DNA of 52,472 nt from Lacticigenium naphthae DSM 19658 (lineage in GTDB: Bacteria > Bacillota > Bacilli > Lactobacillales > Carnobacteriaceae_A): NCBI RefSeq assembly GCF_000425865.1, contig NZ_KE384467.1, positions 1-52,472 of the forward strand, read 5' to 3'. Shown in pieces: positions 9,015 through 16,539 of this stretch; position 1 is the stretch's first letter; the number at the start of each line of letters is the position of its first letter. A program made the translations under genes and the position numbers. The notes under the pieces were generated by a model. The model saw only the letters and a list, made by a program, of their open reading frames with translations. It made no database searches and was not told the origin of the DNA.

Positions 9015-9478
9015 CTATTCAATAGTTAGAGAAAAGGCATAACTTGCAGTACCTTTTTCCCAATGTGCCAACACCTCGTAAATAATTTTTCCTTTACCAG
9101 ACAGAACAACCTTATTTGAGCTTTTTACAACTTTGTTATTGTTATCCCATATTCTCACGGTATAACTTTCTGGCTGTTTTTCGAAAACTAATTCAACATT
9201 CGTATCTGCTGTTACTTGCATTGAATTATTATCTTTAACCAGTTCTGGTGGTGCAAAAGAATCTGCCTCTATTGCATTCGCTGTCCCGTCCCCATTATCT
9301 ACACTCCAACTATATGTACCGAGTGATGGTCTAACAGTCTCTTCTCCAACATGAACGGTTAGACTTGGCGGCTTGGGAATGGCATCCTCCGAAGAACCGC
9401 CCACCTTAACTCCACTATCATTATCAGCTTTTTCACTTGTATCATTTAAGCAAAAAATGAAAATTTAAAATTCATCAT
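9015..9478 (-). pseudogene. Lipoprotein-like gene with broken signal-peptide region
   Basis: The readable body (up to 9404) encodes about 129 aa of a secreted, Ig-like beta protein with GTYSWSVDNGDG, SFAPPELV and ASYAFSLTIE, a pattern I associate with small Firmicutes lipoproteins of unknown role. Upstream, GGGGGAGG precedes ATGATG at 9478, which opens as MMNFKFSFFA and then meets TAA (9446-9448). Two bases out of frame, the sequence FCLNDTSEKADNDSG continues directly into the body. A lipoprotein start normally has a hydrophobic core and lipobox between such parts, so a short deletion with frameshift probably removed it. A GTG start at 9404 would give an unexported, probably useless protein. 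Confidence 0.6.
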
Positions 9479-9615
9479 TACCTCCCCCTTACTATTTAGA
9501 CGATAAATATATGTGAACGTTACAGCATACTTTAATTGGTATTAAACTCTACTCTTTGTTTTTTATTTATCTTCTTCCTACTATTCTACACCATATCCGA
9601 GATTTCTTTTCAAAT

Positions 9616-9676
9616 AAAATAGGACCCTTCCCCCATTGCGCAGGATGCTCATTCAGGGGTGGAGGTCCTATTTTTT
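9616..9676. repeat. Large hairpin repeat (family b), single copy
   Basis: AAAATAGGACC and GGTCCTATTTTTT form the outer arms. Inside are CCCC, the conserved segment ATTGCGCAGGATGCTCATTC, and GGGG. It is the same family as 2554-2742 and 11801-11987 but with a different, internally matched outer stem. It lies downstream of the EIIC gene, with a T-run on the minus strand too, so it may end that operon. Confidence 0.75.
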
Positions 9677-9711
9677 ACAGAGTCAGAGCAGGGTCGAAAA
9701 ACTTTTCTGTT

Positions 9712-10779
9712 TTAGTCTGTTATTTCTATTTCGAAGTCTTCATACATTGCTGGGTCTATGTCTTCTGCAGAGACGGGTTGTTTCAATGCGATTTGTGTTG
9801 TGACGGATATGGCAACTCCGACGCCGATCGCGAGTAAGAAGATGGGTAAGTTCGAGGCCATGGGCATTCCAAAAACTCCGGAAACGCCTGATGTTGATAC
9901 GCCAAATCCCATCATGATCGCTCCGCCAACTGCAGCCCCTATCACATTGGAGCCAATGACGCGAACTGGATCTTTGATGGCGTAAGGTAATGAGGGTTCT
10001 GTAATCCCTACGATCCCGGAAAGTATTGAACCGGGCGCCATCTGAATTTCTGCTTTTGTATATTTATGTTTGGCTAGCAATGCGGCAATTCCTACAGATA
10101 GGGAGGGAACCATGATTCCCGGGAACACAGCGGCATTGACTACAAAGCCAATTCCACTCGGATCGCTCCACACCGCAAAGACGAACGTGATCGCAATTTT
10201 GCCTATCGGACCACCCATGTCGATCGCGCACATGGCACTGAGGATGGCTCCGAGCAAGAATGCATATTCGGGCATTTCAGAGAGCTGAATGAGCGCGCGG
10301 ATGATCCACTCGTTCAGTACACCGACTGTCAATGAAATCGGGTACCCCATCACCCAATACAATGCCCAGCCCGTTAAAATAGGTATAAATAATGTCTTTT
10401 TGATGGGTTCTAAAAATTCGGGCAACTTGACTTTTTTCAGTTGCAATACCAAATACCCTGCGATGAGCCCCGCGACCAATCCGCCTAAAAATCCACTAGC
10501 GGCCGCACTTTCTGTGACTGGGTGAGACGCGATATAGCCACCGATGAATCCTGGCGCCAAGGCCATTTTATCTCCGATCGCATACGCAACGTAGGCTCCA
10601 AAAATAGCCGGGATCAGATCCATGATCGTCCAGGCAAATCCGTTCAACGCTGTGACCGCCGCTGTATCTGCCGATATATACTGTACGTACATCCCTGACA
10701 ATGCGATCGTCATCCCCGCAAACACGATAAACGGCAACATGTACGAAACACCCGTCATCAACGCTCGTCTGATTTTCAT
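9712..10779 (-). CDS. PTS fructose-family permease EIIC
   Basis: Integral membrane EIIC component of a fructose-type phosphotransferase system. At 355 aa it has the standard length and about nine or ten hydrophobic segments, starting with RRALMTGVSYMLPFIVFAGM. Family signatures include GFIGGYIASHP, FLGGLVAGLIAGY and the CAIDMGGPIGKIA segment. It is the last gene of a three-gene set with EIIB 12 bp upstream and EIIA before that. No 1-phosphofructokinase or mannosidase gene is adjacent, so the sugar could be fructose or one of the related substrates of this family (for example mannosylglycerate-type). AGGAG is nine bases before the ATG. Confidence 0.9.
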   Translation of the reverse strand: MKIRRALMTGVSYMLPFIVFAGMTIALSGMYVQYISADTAAVTALNGFAWTIMDLIPAIFGAYVAYAIGDKMALAPGFIGGYIASHPVTESAAASGFLGGLVAGLIAGYLVLQLKKVKLPEFLEPIKKTLFIPILTGWALYWVMGYPISLTVGVLNEWIIRALIQLSEMPEYAFLLGAILSAMCAIDMGGPIGKIAITFVFAVWSDPSGIGFVVNAAVFPGIMVPSLSVGIAALLAKHKYTKAEIQMAPGSILSGIVGITEPSLPYAIKDPVRVIGSNVIGAAVGGAIMMGFGVSTSGVSGVFGMPMASNLPIFLLAIGVGVAISVTTQIALKQPVSAEDIDPAMYEDFEIEITD

Positions 10780-10791
10780 CTACTTCCACTC

Positions 10792-11103
10792 CTACCCGTT
10801 TAGTTTTGCCGAAATTTTTTTCAATAAGGGCTCGGGACTTTTAATGGCCATGGTGACTGGAACTTCGACTTTCTTGATCGAATGAAAACGATGGCGTTTC
10901 GCTATTTCCACATCGACAGCCAGCACTAAGATGTCTGCCCATTCAATGTCTTCAGCCGTCAACTCGTTTTCGATGCCCGCAGCTCCTTGCGTTTCGATTT
11001 TAATTTCGTGCCCCAACTTTTTGGCTGCATCCTCTAAGCCTTTTTTAGCCATATACGTATGGGCAACACCTGTCGCACACGCTGTAATTGCTATGATTTT
11101 CAT
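10792..11103 (-). CDS. PTS fructose-family EIIB
   Basis: Cytoplasmic EIIB domain as a separate 103-aa protein. It receives phosphate from EIIA on Cys9 in the motif ITACATGVAHTYMA and passes it to the sugar during transport through the EIIC partner encoded 12 bp downstream. The body with GHEIKIETQGAAG is typical of fructose-type EIIB. In many genomes EIIB and EIIC of this family are one polypeptide; here all three domains are separate. The EIIA gene is 99 bp upstream on the same strand. Confidence 0.92.
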   Translation of the reverse strand: MKIIAITACATGVAHTYMAKKGLEDAAKKLGHEIKIETQGAAGIENELTAEDIEWADILVLAVDVEIAKRHRFHSIKKVEVPVTMAIKSPEPLLKKISAKLNG

Positions 11104-11202
11104 ACTGGTATCCCTTCCTCAGTCGTTGCCTACGCAATTTTTCCCTCGACTAGTTTTTAATAGACTATTCGCTGGTGTTGACCTCACTGATTTTCTAAAC
11201 AA

Positions 11203-11667
11203 TCATTCTGCCAATTTCGTCATTTCCATGATCAACTCACGCATTTTTTCTTTATCTTGTACCTCATTGATTTGGCGTTGATACTCCTTATCCATCAAAT
11301 TATAGGCCAACCGTGAAAGGAGTTTTAGGTGAATCGTACTGTCTCCTTCTTTTGGAACAAGGATGACAAAAATCTGATGGGCCGGATCATCATCCATCGA
11401 ATCCCATTCGACCGGATGAAGAAGTCGGAAGAAAAAGAGGTGTGCGGAGTCTAAATCCTCCACTTCCCCATGCGGAATTGCCAAACCGTTCCCAAAACCT
11501 GTCGTACTCATTGCTTCCCTTATTTTCATGGCTTCCATGATTTTTTCAGGCTTTACTCCCGTTCTGAAGCTGAGCTTTTTCACGATTTCCTCAAACAACG
11601 CTAACTTATTTCGACTATCATTAGCTAAATCCAACTCTACATGTAAATCAAACTCTTCATTAGGCAT
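11203..11667 (-). CDS. PTS EIIA, fructose/mannitol (EIIA-2) family
   Basis: Cytoplasmic EIIA protein of 154 aa that takes phosphate from HPr. The phosphorylated residue should be His66 in GNGLAIPHGEVEDLDSA, matching the family motif. The domain spans nearly the whole protein. First gene of the EIIA-EIIB-EIIC set. The ATG follows GGGAGGAGG. A plausible promoter, TTGTGT-18-TAAAAT, lies about 60 to 90 bases upstream. No PRD or DeoR regulator sits beside it; the nearest regulator, the GntR protein at 12382, is separated by 700 bp of repeats and more likely serves the next unit. Confidence 0.9.
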   Translation of the reverse strand: MPNEEFDLHVELDLANDSRNKLALFEEIVKKLSFRTGVKPEKIMEAMKIREAMSTTGFGNGLAIPHGEVEDLDSAHLFFFRLLHPVEWDSMDDDPAHQIFVILVPKEGDSTIHLKLLSRLAYNLMDKEYQRQINEVQDKEKMRELIMEMTKLAE

Positions 11668-11800
11668 GTGCCAGCCTCCTCCCTTACAATTGATACATTA
11701 CCCACTTCGCTTATCCTTATTTTACTCGATATCTCTTTCAATACACAAATTTTTACTCTTCAAAAAATAGGAAAGCTTTTTAAGCCGCTCTGTTTCCAGC

Positions 11801-11987
11801 AAAAATAGGACACTATCCCCTGAATGAGCATCCTGCGCAATGGGGAAGGGTATCTTTTTTGCACAGAAACAGGCTTAAAAAGCTAGACAAGAAAAAAAGC
11901 TTTTTGACCCTGATCTGACTCTGTAAAAAAAGATACCTCCACCCCCGAATGAGCATCCTGCGCAATGGGGTGGAGGTATCTTTTTTT
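11801..11987. repeat. Two large hairpin repeats (family b), one with a perfect 21-bp stem
   Basis: In the second copy 11925-11945 and 11967-11987 are perfect 21-base complements (A7, GATACCTCCACCCC and its complement, T7) around a 21-base loop. The first copy (11801-11860) has the same inner segment TGAATGAGCATCCTGCGCAA between CCCC and GGGG, but mismatched outer arms. Between them lies a linker ending GACTCTGTAAAAAA that matches the ACAGAGTCAG linker beside 9676. A partial third copy starts near 12053. Confidence 0.85.
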
Positions 11988-12075
11988 CCAAGAGTCAAGG
12001 GTCGAAAATCTAGACACGAAGGAAAGCTTTTTAAGCCGCTCTGTTTCCAGCAAAAATAGGACCTTTTCCCGGAAT

Positions 12076-12225
12076 GGGACAGTGCTAACGAACTTGATCA
12101 TACGATTGTGCATAGAATCTGAAGAAGTTTAAGTGAATATGGACGAAACTTCTTTAGATAACAGATAAACTGAAGGAGTTTAAGTGAAGATGGACAAAAC
12201 TCCTGCAGATAGACTCCCATTCTCT
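12076..12225 (-). repeat. Hairpin repeat (family c), reversed copy
   Basis: Read on the minus strand this holds two hairpins: GGAGTTTTGTCC...AAACTCC and GAAGTTTCGTCC...AAACTTC. The arms differ but each pair still matches, so the structure is kept. CTAACGAACTTGATCATACGATT at its far end resembles the hairpin at 22255-22292. Nothing else is visible in the remaining bases up to the terminator at 12336. Confidence 0.65.
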
Positions 12226-12335
12226 TCCATTTTAGTTTGAGTTGCCGTTCCTTTGAGAAACTTAGAACCCGCAGGACACGTTATTTCATTTTAACAGAAG
12301 TATACAAAGCATTACTGGACTACACTAACGCATAA

Positions 12336-12362
12336 AAAAAAAGGAGAGCGGACTCTCCTTTT
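12336..12362 (-). terminator. Terminator after the GntR-family gene
   Basis: AAAAGGAGAG and CTCTCCTTTT around a short loop, followed by a long T-run on the minus strand. Confidence 0.75.
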
Positions 12363-12381
12363 CACATCATTTGATTTGATT

Positions 12382-13101
12382 TTATTTTCCTTGAGAATTA
12401 ATGAAAGACATCTCCACCATATCGTAACGATGATGAACTACTGAGAACTCAAAAGGGGAGCCATTCTCCGTAAACATAATTTTTTCGACATGTAAAATGG
12501 GGTCCATTTCGGTACAATTCAAAAACTTCTTGTCCAAATCGGTCGGTCTTGCTGCTTTTATCGTTTGACGATTATCTCCGAATACGATCCCTGCTTCTTT
12601 ACGCAAATAATTGTACAAAGATTTGGCTAAAACTTCCGAAGACAATTTGGGTGCTACATACACAGGGATCATCGTGTATTCAATCGAATAAGGCTTCCCA
12701 TCTAAAATACGCAACCGGTGGATCTCATATAAAGGCGTTTCACTCGATATCAACAATCTTTCAGTTTCTTCCTCAGTAGGAAAGCGGACAGAAAAACTCA
12801 ACACCTTGCTTTCTAATTTCAAATTTTCACTTGCGGCAGTTGTCAGCCCCACATTTTGACCAATTTTTATACTTGAAGAGGATAGATTCAAAGCGTTCTT
12901 CTTTACATAAGTCCCTGATCCTTGGATAGAATAGACTAATCCAGCAGAAGTAAGTAAATCGATTGCTTTTTTAATCGTAACTCGGCTGACATTAAACTCG
13001 TCTACCAATTCATTCTGATTCGGCAAGCGTGTTTCGGGTATATACTTCCCCTGATTGATACGTTTGCGAATCTCATCAGCGATGACTTTGTATTTAACCA
13101 T
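12382..13101 (-). CDS. GntR/HutC-family regulator with UTRA domain
   Basis: Transcription factor of 239 aa. An N-terminal winged helix (residues 1-70; NQNELVDEFNVSRVTIKKAIDLL, then YSIQGSGTYV) binds DNA, and a UTRA ligand domain (about 90-235; PLYEIHRLRILDGKPYSIEYTMIP in two parts) senses a small molecule, often a sugar phosphate. It is encoded next to a GH1 6-phospho-beta-glucosidase and a CelB-type EIIC on the same strand, and so probably represses them until phosphorylated cellobiose accumulates. A TTGTAA-17-TATAAA promoter precedes it. The ATTTGT/ACAAAT palindrome upstream of celB is a candidate operator. Confidence 0.9.
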   Translation of the reverse strand: MVKYKVIADEIRKRINQGKYIPETRLPNQNELVDEFNVSRVTIKKAIDLLTSAGLVYSIQGSGTYVKKNALNLSSSSIKIGQNVGLTTAASENLKLESKVLSFSVRFPTEEETERLLISSETPLYEIHRLRILDGKPYSIEYTMIPVYVAPKLSSEVLAKSLYNYLRKEAGIVFGDNRQTIKAARPTDLDKKFLNCTEMDPILHVEKIMFTENGSPFEFSVVHHRYDMVEMSFINSQGK

Positions 13102-13128
13102 CTTCTCACTCCAATTTGTCTTGTCAAT

Positions 13129-13157
13129 TTTATATATGTATAGTTTAACATTTACAA
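13129..13157 (-). promoter_or_regulatory. Promoter of the GntR-family gene
   Basis: On the minus strand TTGTAA and TATAAA are separated by 17 bases. The spacing is ideal and both boxes match four or more consensus positions. The region is AT-rich and has ATTTGTAAATG, similar to half of the palindrome upstream of celB, so autoregulation is possible. Confidence 0.5.
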
Positions 13158-13180
13158 ATCAAAAAAAGCTACCTATTAAA

Positions 13181-13218
13181 AATAAAACACTCTCCTTCGG
13201 TTTCAAGAAGAGTGCTTT
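13181..13218 (-). terminator. Terminator after the 6-phospho-beta-glucosidase gene
   Basis: Arms AACACTCTCCTT and AAGAAGAGTGCTT fold around CGGTTTC with one mismatch; a T-rich stretch follows on the minus strand. Confidence 0.65.
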
Positions 13219-13225
13219 ATCCTTA

Positions 13226-14620
13226 TTATTTTAGTATTCTTTCTTGAATGATTTGCTTATACCACTCACCTGATTTTTTCAACGACCGTGTGCGTTCATC
13301 ATCCAACTCGATCCGAACTAGACCATAACGATTTTTGAATGCATTCATTGGGGATACACAGTCAGTGAATGCCCAGAGCATATAGCCTTCACAACTCGAT
13401 CCAGCTTCCACAGCTTTCAACAACTGGTTCAAATGCATGCGAATAAAGTCAATCCGATAATCGTCTTGTACCTGTCCATTGTCGTCCTGGAATCTCTCTT
13501 CTCCTTCAATTCCCATTCCATTCTCCGTAATCAACCACGGAATGTTGTGATATTCATCTTTTATACGCATAGCCATATCAAACATCAACTCTGGGTATAT
13601 TTCCCATCCTCTGGATTTATTCATTCTACGACCAGGAAGCTCAAAGTTTTCATAATACATTTCAGGATGGAAAGGAGTATCTTTGTTCCATTCATAACGA
13701 GGAGCCTTTAATCTTTTAGGGAAATAGAGATTAATGCCTAAAAAGTCAACTGGATTTTGTCTGATGATTTCTAGCTCTTCTTCCGTATGGTCAAACATGA
13801 TTTGATGGTGCTCAAGTAATTGAACCAGTTCAGAAGGATAACTTCCTTTGACCAATGGATCCAAATAAACCCGATTAAAGAACAAATCATATATTTCTGC
13901 TGCTTTTTTATCAGCTGGCGATGAAGAACGTGGATAGGTTACTTCCGGATTTAATACCACTCCGATTCGACCTTCGTACCCTCCTTCATGAAATACTTGG
14001 ACAACTTTAGCTGTCGCCAATACTTTATGGTGGTTCCACTGCATCCATTTTTTTGTGTTCTGTTCATGAGGCCAACGGATAGCATCTAGATAGACACGTG
14101 TTTGAATCACAATGGGTTCATTGAATGTAAACCACTGTTTCACACGATCTCCATAGCGGTCAAAGGCTATTTGAGCATAGTCCACGAATAATTCGACTAC
14201 TTTCTTAGATGCCCAACCACCATACTTGTCCATTAAGTAAGTTGGTACTTCGTAATGTTCCAGACACAGCATCGGTTCGATTCCTGCATTGAATAGTTCG
14301 TCAATAACCCTGTCAATATGGTCAGCATATTCTTCATCTACTATCCCTTTTTCATAATCAATGAAGAAACGTGACCAATTTATAGAAGTTCGGTAGTGTG
14401 TCAATCCTATTTCTTTCATGTGCGCAATATCCTCGGGATATTTTTCATAGAAATTTGTGGCCACGTCAGGTCCTCTTCCTTCATGCCAGACAAATGATTC
14501 ATTTTTGAACCAACTGTCTAAAAAAGAATCTTGTGTTTCTTTTTTTCCTACCCATCCTTCTGTCTGCCAAGCTGATGAAGCAGCTCCTAAAATGAAATCT
14601 TTTGGAATGTTTTGTACCAA
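13226..14620 (-). CDS. 6-phospho-beta-glucosidase (GH1)
   Basis: Cytoplasmic GH1 enzyme of 464 aa that hydrolyses beta-glucoside 6-phosphates delivered by a PTS. The acid/base Glu168 is in QWFTFNEP and the nucleophile Glu366 in LITENGMG. Near the C-terminus SPMNAFKNRYGLVR supplies the Ser-Lys-Tyr set that recognises the 6-phosphate, so a phospho-glycosidase is preferred over a plain beta-glucosidase. The start codon is TTG with AAGGAG eight bases before it. The EIIC gene lies 90 bp upstream on the same strand, which supports cellobiose or an aryl-beta-glucoside as substrate. Confidence 0.92.
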   Translation of the reverse strand: MVQNIPKDFILGAASSAWQTEGWVGKKETQDSFLDSWFKNESFVWHEGRGPDVATNFYEKYPEDIAHMKEIGLTHYRTSINWSRFFIDYEKGIVDEEYADHIDRVIDELFNAGIEPMLCLEHYEVPTYLMDKYGGWASKKVVELFVDYAQIAFDRYGDRVKQWFTFNEPIVIQTRVYLDAIRWPHEQNTKKWMQWNHHKVLATAKVVQVFHEGGYEGRIGVVLNPEVTYPRSSSPADKKAAEIYDLFFNRVYLDPLVKGSYPSELVQLLEHHQIMFDHTEEELEIIRQNPVDFLGINLYFPKRLKAPRYEWNKDTPFHPEMYYENFELPGRRMNKSRGWEIYPELMFDMAMRIKDEYHNIPWLITENGMGIEGEERFQDDNGQVQDDYRIDFIRMHLNQLLKAVEAGSSCEGYMLWAFTDCVSPMNAFKNRYGLVRIELDDERTRSLKKSGEWYKQIIQERILK

Positions 14621-14709
14621 GTTAAACTCTCCTTTTAAAGAGACGATCCAACCTTATTTGATCAATAAGATTGGATGTCTACTTTTATAATTTTCTGATT
14701 GTGTTCCTC

Positions 14710-16038
14710 TTATGCTTTTTGTTCAGCAACTTCTACAGAAGCTTCAACAGATTTTTCAACCCCACTGGCTTTAACAAATGGTAGGTAAATTAAAGTTGCA
14801 GCAACTATACAAATCAATTGGGTAGCGACGGCTCCTAAACTTCCTGCAGTTGCCAAATATCCACTCAACAGCGGAGGTGTGGTCCATGGAATCATAACCA
14901 CAGCCGGACCTGCAAAACCAATGACCGTTGCAAAGTATCCGATCGTTCCTGTAATTAATGGTGTAAGAATAAATGGAATAGCCATGATTGGATTCAACAT
15001 TACTGGAATTCCAAAAATAATTGGCTCGTTAATATTGAATAACCCTGGAGCTACGGATAATTTAGCAATCGCGCGGAAGTCTTTTCTGCGACTCACGATG
15101 AAGATGGCAATCAGCATTCCGATGGTTACTCCTGATCCTCCCATACTCATATAGATATCCCAGAAAGGCATACTGATGATATTTGGAATTTCTTCTCCTG
15201 CTTCAAATGCAGCAGTATTTTGAGCAATTGCAGCTAGTAAAATCGGTTCTCTAATTGGTTTGATCATTTGATTCCCATGAATACCGATCACCCAGAATAC
15301 TTGTGCGACAAACATTAATAATAGAATTCCAGGTAGTCCGGAAACAAGTTCTTCAAGTGGACCTTGTACTACTGTGTAAATGATTTCGTACACATGTTGA
15401 CCACTTACCCACAAAATCACATAACTCAAAGTAGCTAACAGCGTTACTGTTAAGACCGTTGGTATAAGAGCTGAAAAACTTCTCGCCACATTTGATGGAA
15501 CGGAATCTGGCATATGAATTTTTAAACTTTCTTTGTTTGATAACCAGGTAAATAATTCGACCGACAAAATGGCTACTGCCATTCCTAAGAATAAACCTCG
15601 TGAGCCTGTATAATCACTACTGATAACATTTCCGACTTCAGCCATTTCTTCCCCTATTAATACATTGATTGTTGTGGGAATAACAGCTATGTAACTGATA
15701 ACAGCCAGTAAGCCGGCAAAACCTGTGCTACCTAACTTATTTAACTTGGCCATTTCCAACCCAATAAGGAATACAGCTGCTAAAGCCATTAAATTCATCG
15801 TCGCATAGTTTATCGATTGGGAGACAGGTTTGAATATTTCTAAAAATGAAAGGGGACCAAACTGAGCTAACCCATTTGTACTATCAAATACCATGTTTGA
15901 AAACAACGTAGCGAAAGCACCGGTAATAATAATAGGCAACAAATTCGTAAAGGCATTTTTTATTGCAATGATATATTTGTAACTATTGATCTTATAAGCG
16001 ATAGCACTCATCTTTTCAACAAATTTACCGTTTTTCAT
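14710..16038 (-). CDS. celB: PTS lactose/cellobiose-family permease EIIC
   Basis: Integral membrane sugar channel (442 aa, about ten TM segments) of the lactose/N,N'-diacetylchitobiose/cellobiose class. Diagnostic segments are VIGIHGNQMIKPI, the MSMGGSGVTIGM loop and FNINEPIIFGIPVMLNP. The matching EIIA and EIIB genes are not in this window, so it must borrow them from elsewhere in the genome, which is common for this class. The gene is followed by the GH1 enzyme and then the GntR regulator. Its promoter, a cre-like site and an operator-like palindrome are visible upstream. GGAGGAG precedes the ATG. Confidence 0.92.
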   Translation of the reverse strand: MKNGKFVEKMSAIAYKINSYKYIIAIKNAFTNLLPIIITGAFATLFSNMVFDSTNGLAQFGPLSFLEIFKPVSQSINYATMNLMALAAVFLIGLEMAKLNKLGSTGFAGLLAVISYIAVIPTTINVLIGEEMAEVGNVISSDYTGSRGLFLGMAVAILSVELFTWLSNKESLKIHMPDSVPSNVARSFSALIPTVLTVTLLATLSYVILWVSGQHVYEIIYTVVQGPLEELVSGLPGILLLMFVAQVFWVIGIHGNQMIKPIREPILLAAIAQNTAAFEAGEEIPNIISMPFWDIYMSMGGSGVTIGMLIAIFIVSRRKDFRAIAKLSVAPGLFNINEPIIFGIPVMLNPIMAIPFILTPLITGTIGYFATVIGFAGPAVVMIPWTTPPLLSGYLATAGSLGAVATQLICIVAATLIYLPFVKASGVEKSVEASVEVAEQKA

Positions 16039-16102
16039 CTTTCTCCTCCTTTTTTTTTCCTCACTCCATTTTTATACTCCTTTCTCTCAATTTTTCATCT
16101 TC

Positions 16103-16131
16103 ATTGTAACCCCTTTCAATTTATTTGTAAA
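16103..16131 (-). promoter_or_regulatory. celB promoter with overlapping cre site
   Basis: Read on the minus strand, TTTACA (16126-16131) and TACAAT (16103-16108) are exactly 17 bases apart. TGAAAGGGGTTACA (16105-16118) matches the cre consensus at all but one position and covers the -10 box, so CcpA should block initiation directly. Confidence 0.7.
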
Positions 16132-16133
16132 GT

Positions 16134-16169
16134 CTTAATTTAAATTTGTTAATACAAATATTAATTAAG
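16134..16169. promoter_or_regulatory. Operator-like palindrome upstream of celB
   Basis: Two 15-base arms, CTTAATTTAAATTTG and CAAATATTAATTAAG, are complementary at 13 positions around six central bases. The inner ATTTGT-TAAT-ACAAAT fits the AT-rich spaced dyads bound by HutC-type GntR proteins. It lies immediately upstream of the -35 box. Candidate operator for the regulator at 12382. Confidence 0.55.
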
Positions 16170-16283
16170 ATTTTCTAAAGCTCTACTCTATCAGTTGACT
16201 TCTTTGTAGGAATGTTAAACAATAGAATTAAGATAAGCGTTTTCTTTGGTGACGGAAGGGAAAAGAAAGTGAGCTGAGTAATA

Positions 16284-16457
16284 ATGTTACGGACAGGAAT
16301 ATTTTTCTTTGCAATCGGATTTGTCACCCTTATCTTTGGGTTAGCTGGCGAAGATAATGAACGAATCTGGTTGCTGCTTATTTCGGGCGTCCTTATTCTT
16401 ATTGGTTACTTGTTGTACCATAAAGGTGAAAAAGAAGATAACCACAATCAGTTTTGA
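16284..16457 (+). CDS. Small two-helix membrane protein
   Basis: A 57-aa plus-strand ORF. Two hydrophobic stretches, TGIFFFAIGFVTLIFGLAG and IWLLLISGVLILIGYLLY, are separated by a charged turn (EDNER) and followed by a hydrophilic tail HKGEKEDNHN. The ribosome binding site is weak (GTGAG about ten bases before the ATG). A clear rho-independent terminator follows 20 bases after the stop, which supports a real transcription unit. No family recognised. It is divergent from celB. Confidence 0.55.
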   Translation: MLRTGIFFFAIGFVTLIFGLAGEDNERIWLLLISGVLILIGYLLYHKGEKEDNHNQF

Positions 16458-16475
16458 ATTGTTATGTATGTATAT

Positions 16476-16505
16476 AAAAGGCTGGGACTCTTGTCCCAGC
16501 CTTTA
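16476..16505 (+). terminator. Terminator after the small membrane protein gene
   Basis: AAAGGCTGGGAC and GTCCCAGCCTTT make a perfect 12-bp stem with a four-base loop. Confidence 0.8.
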
Positions 16506-16539
16506 GCTATTTCACGAACTTTTTTCTGATCTTTACAAG

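Noticed and set aside
9712-16038. Integrated mobile island covering the two PTS units
   Set aside because: No integrase, transposase, attachment repeats or tRNA-end duplication could be found; the tRNA-Arg at 8715 has no second partial copy in this window.
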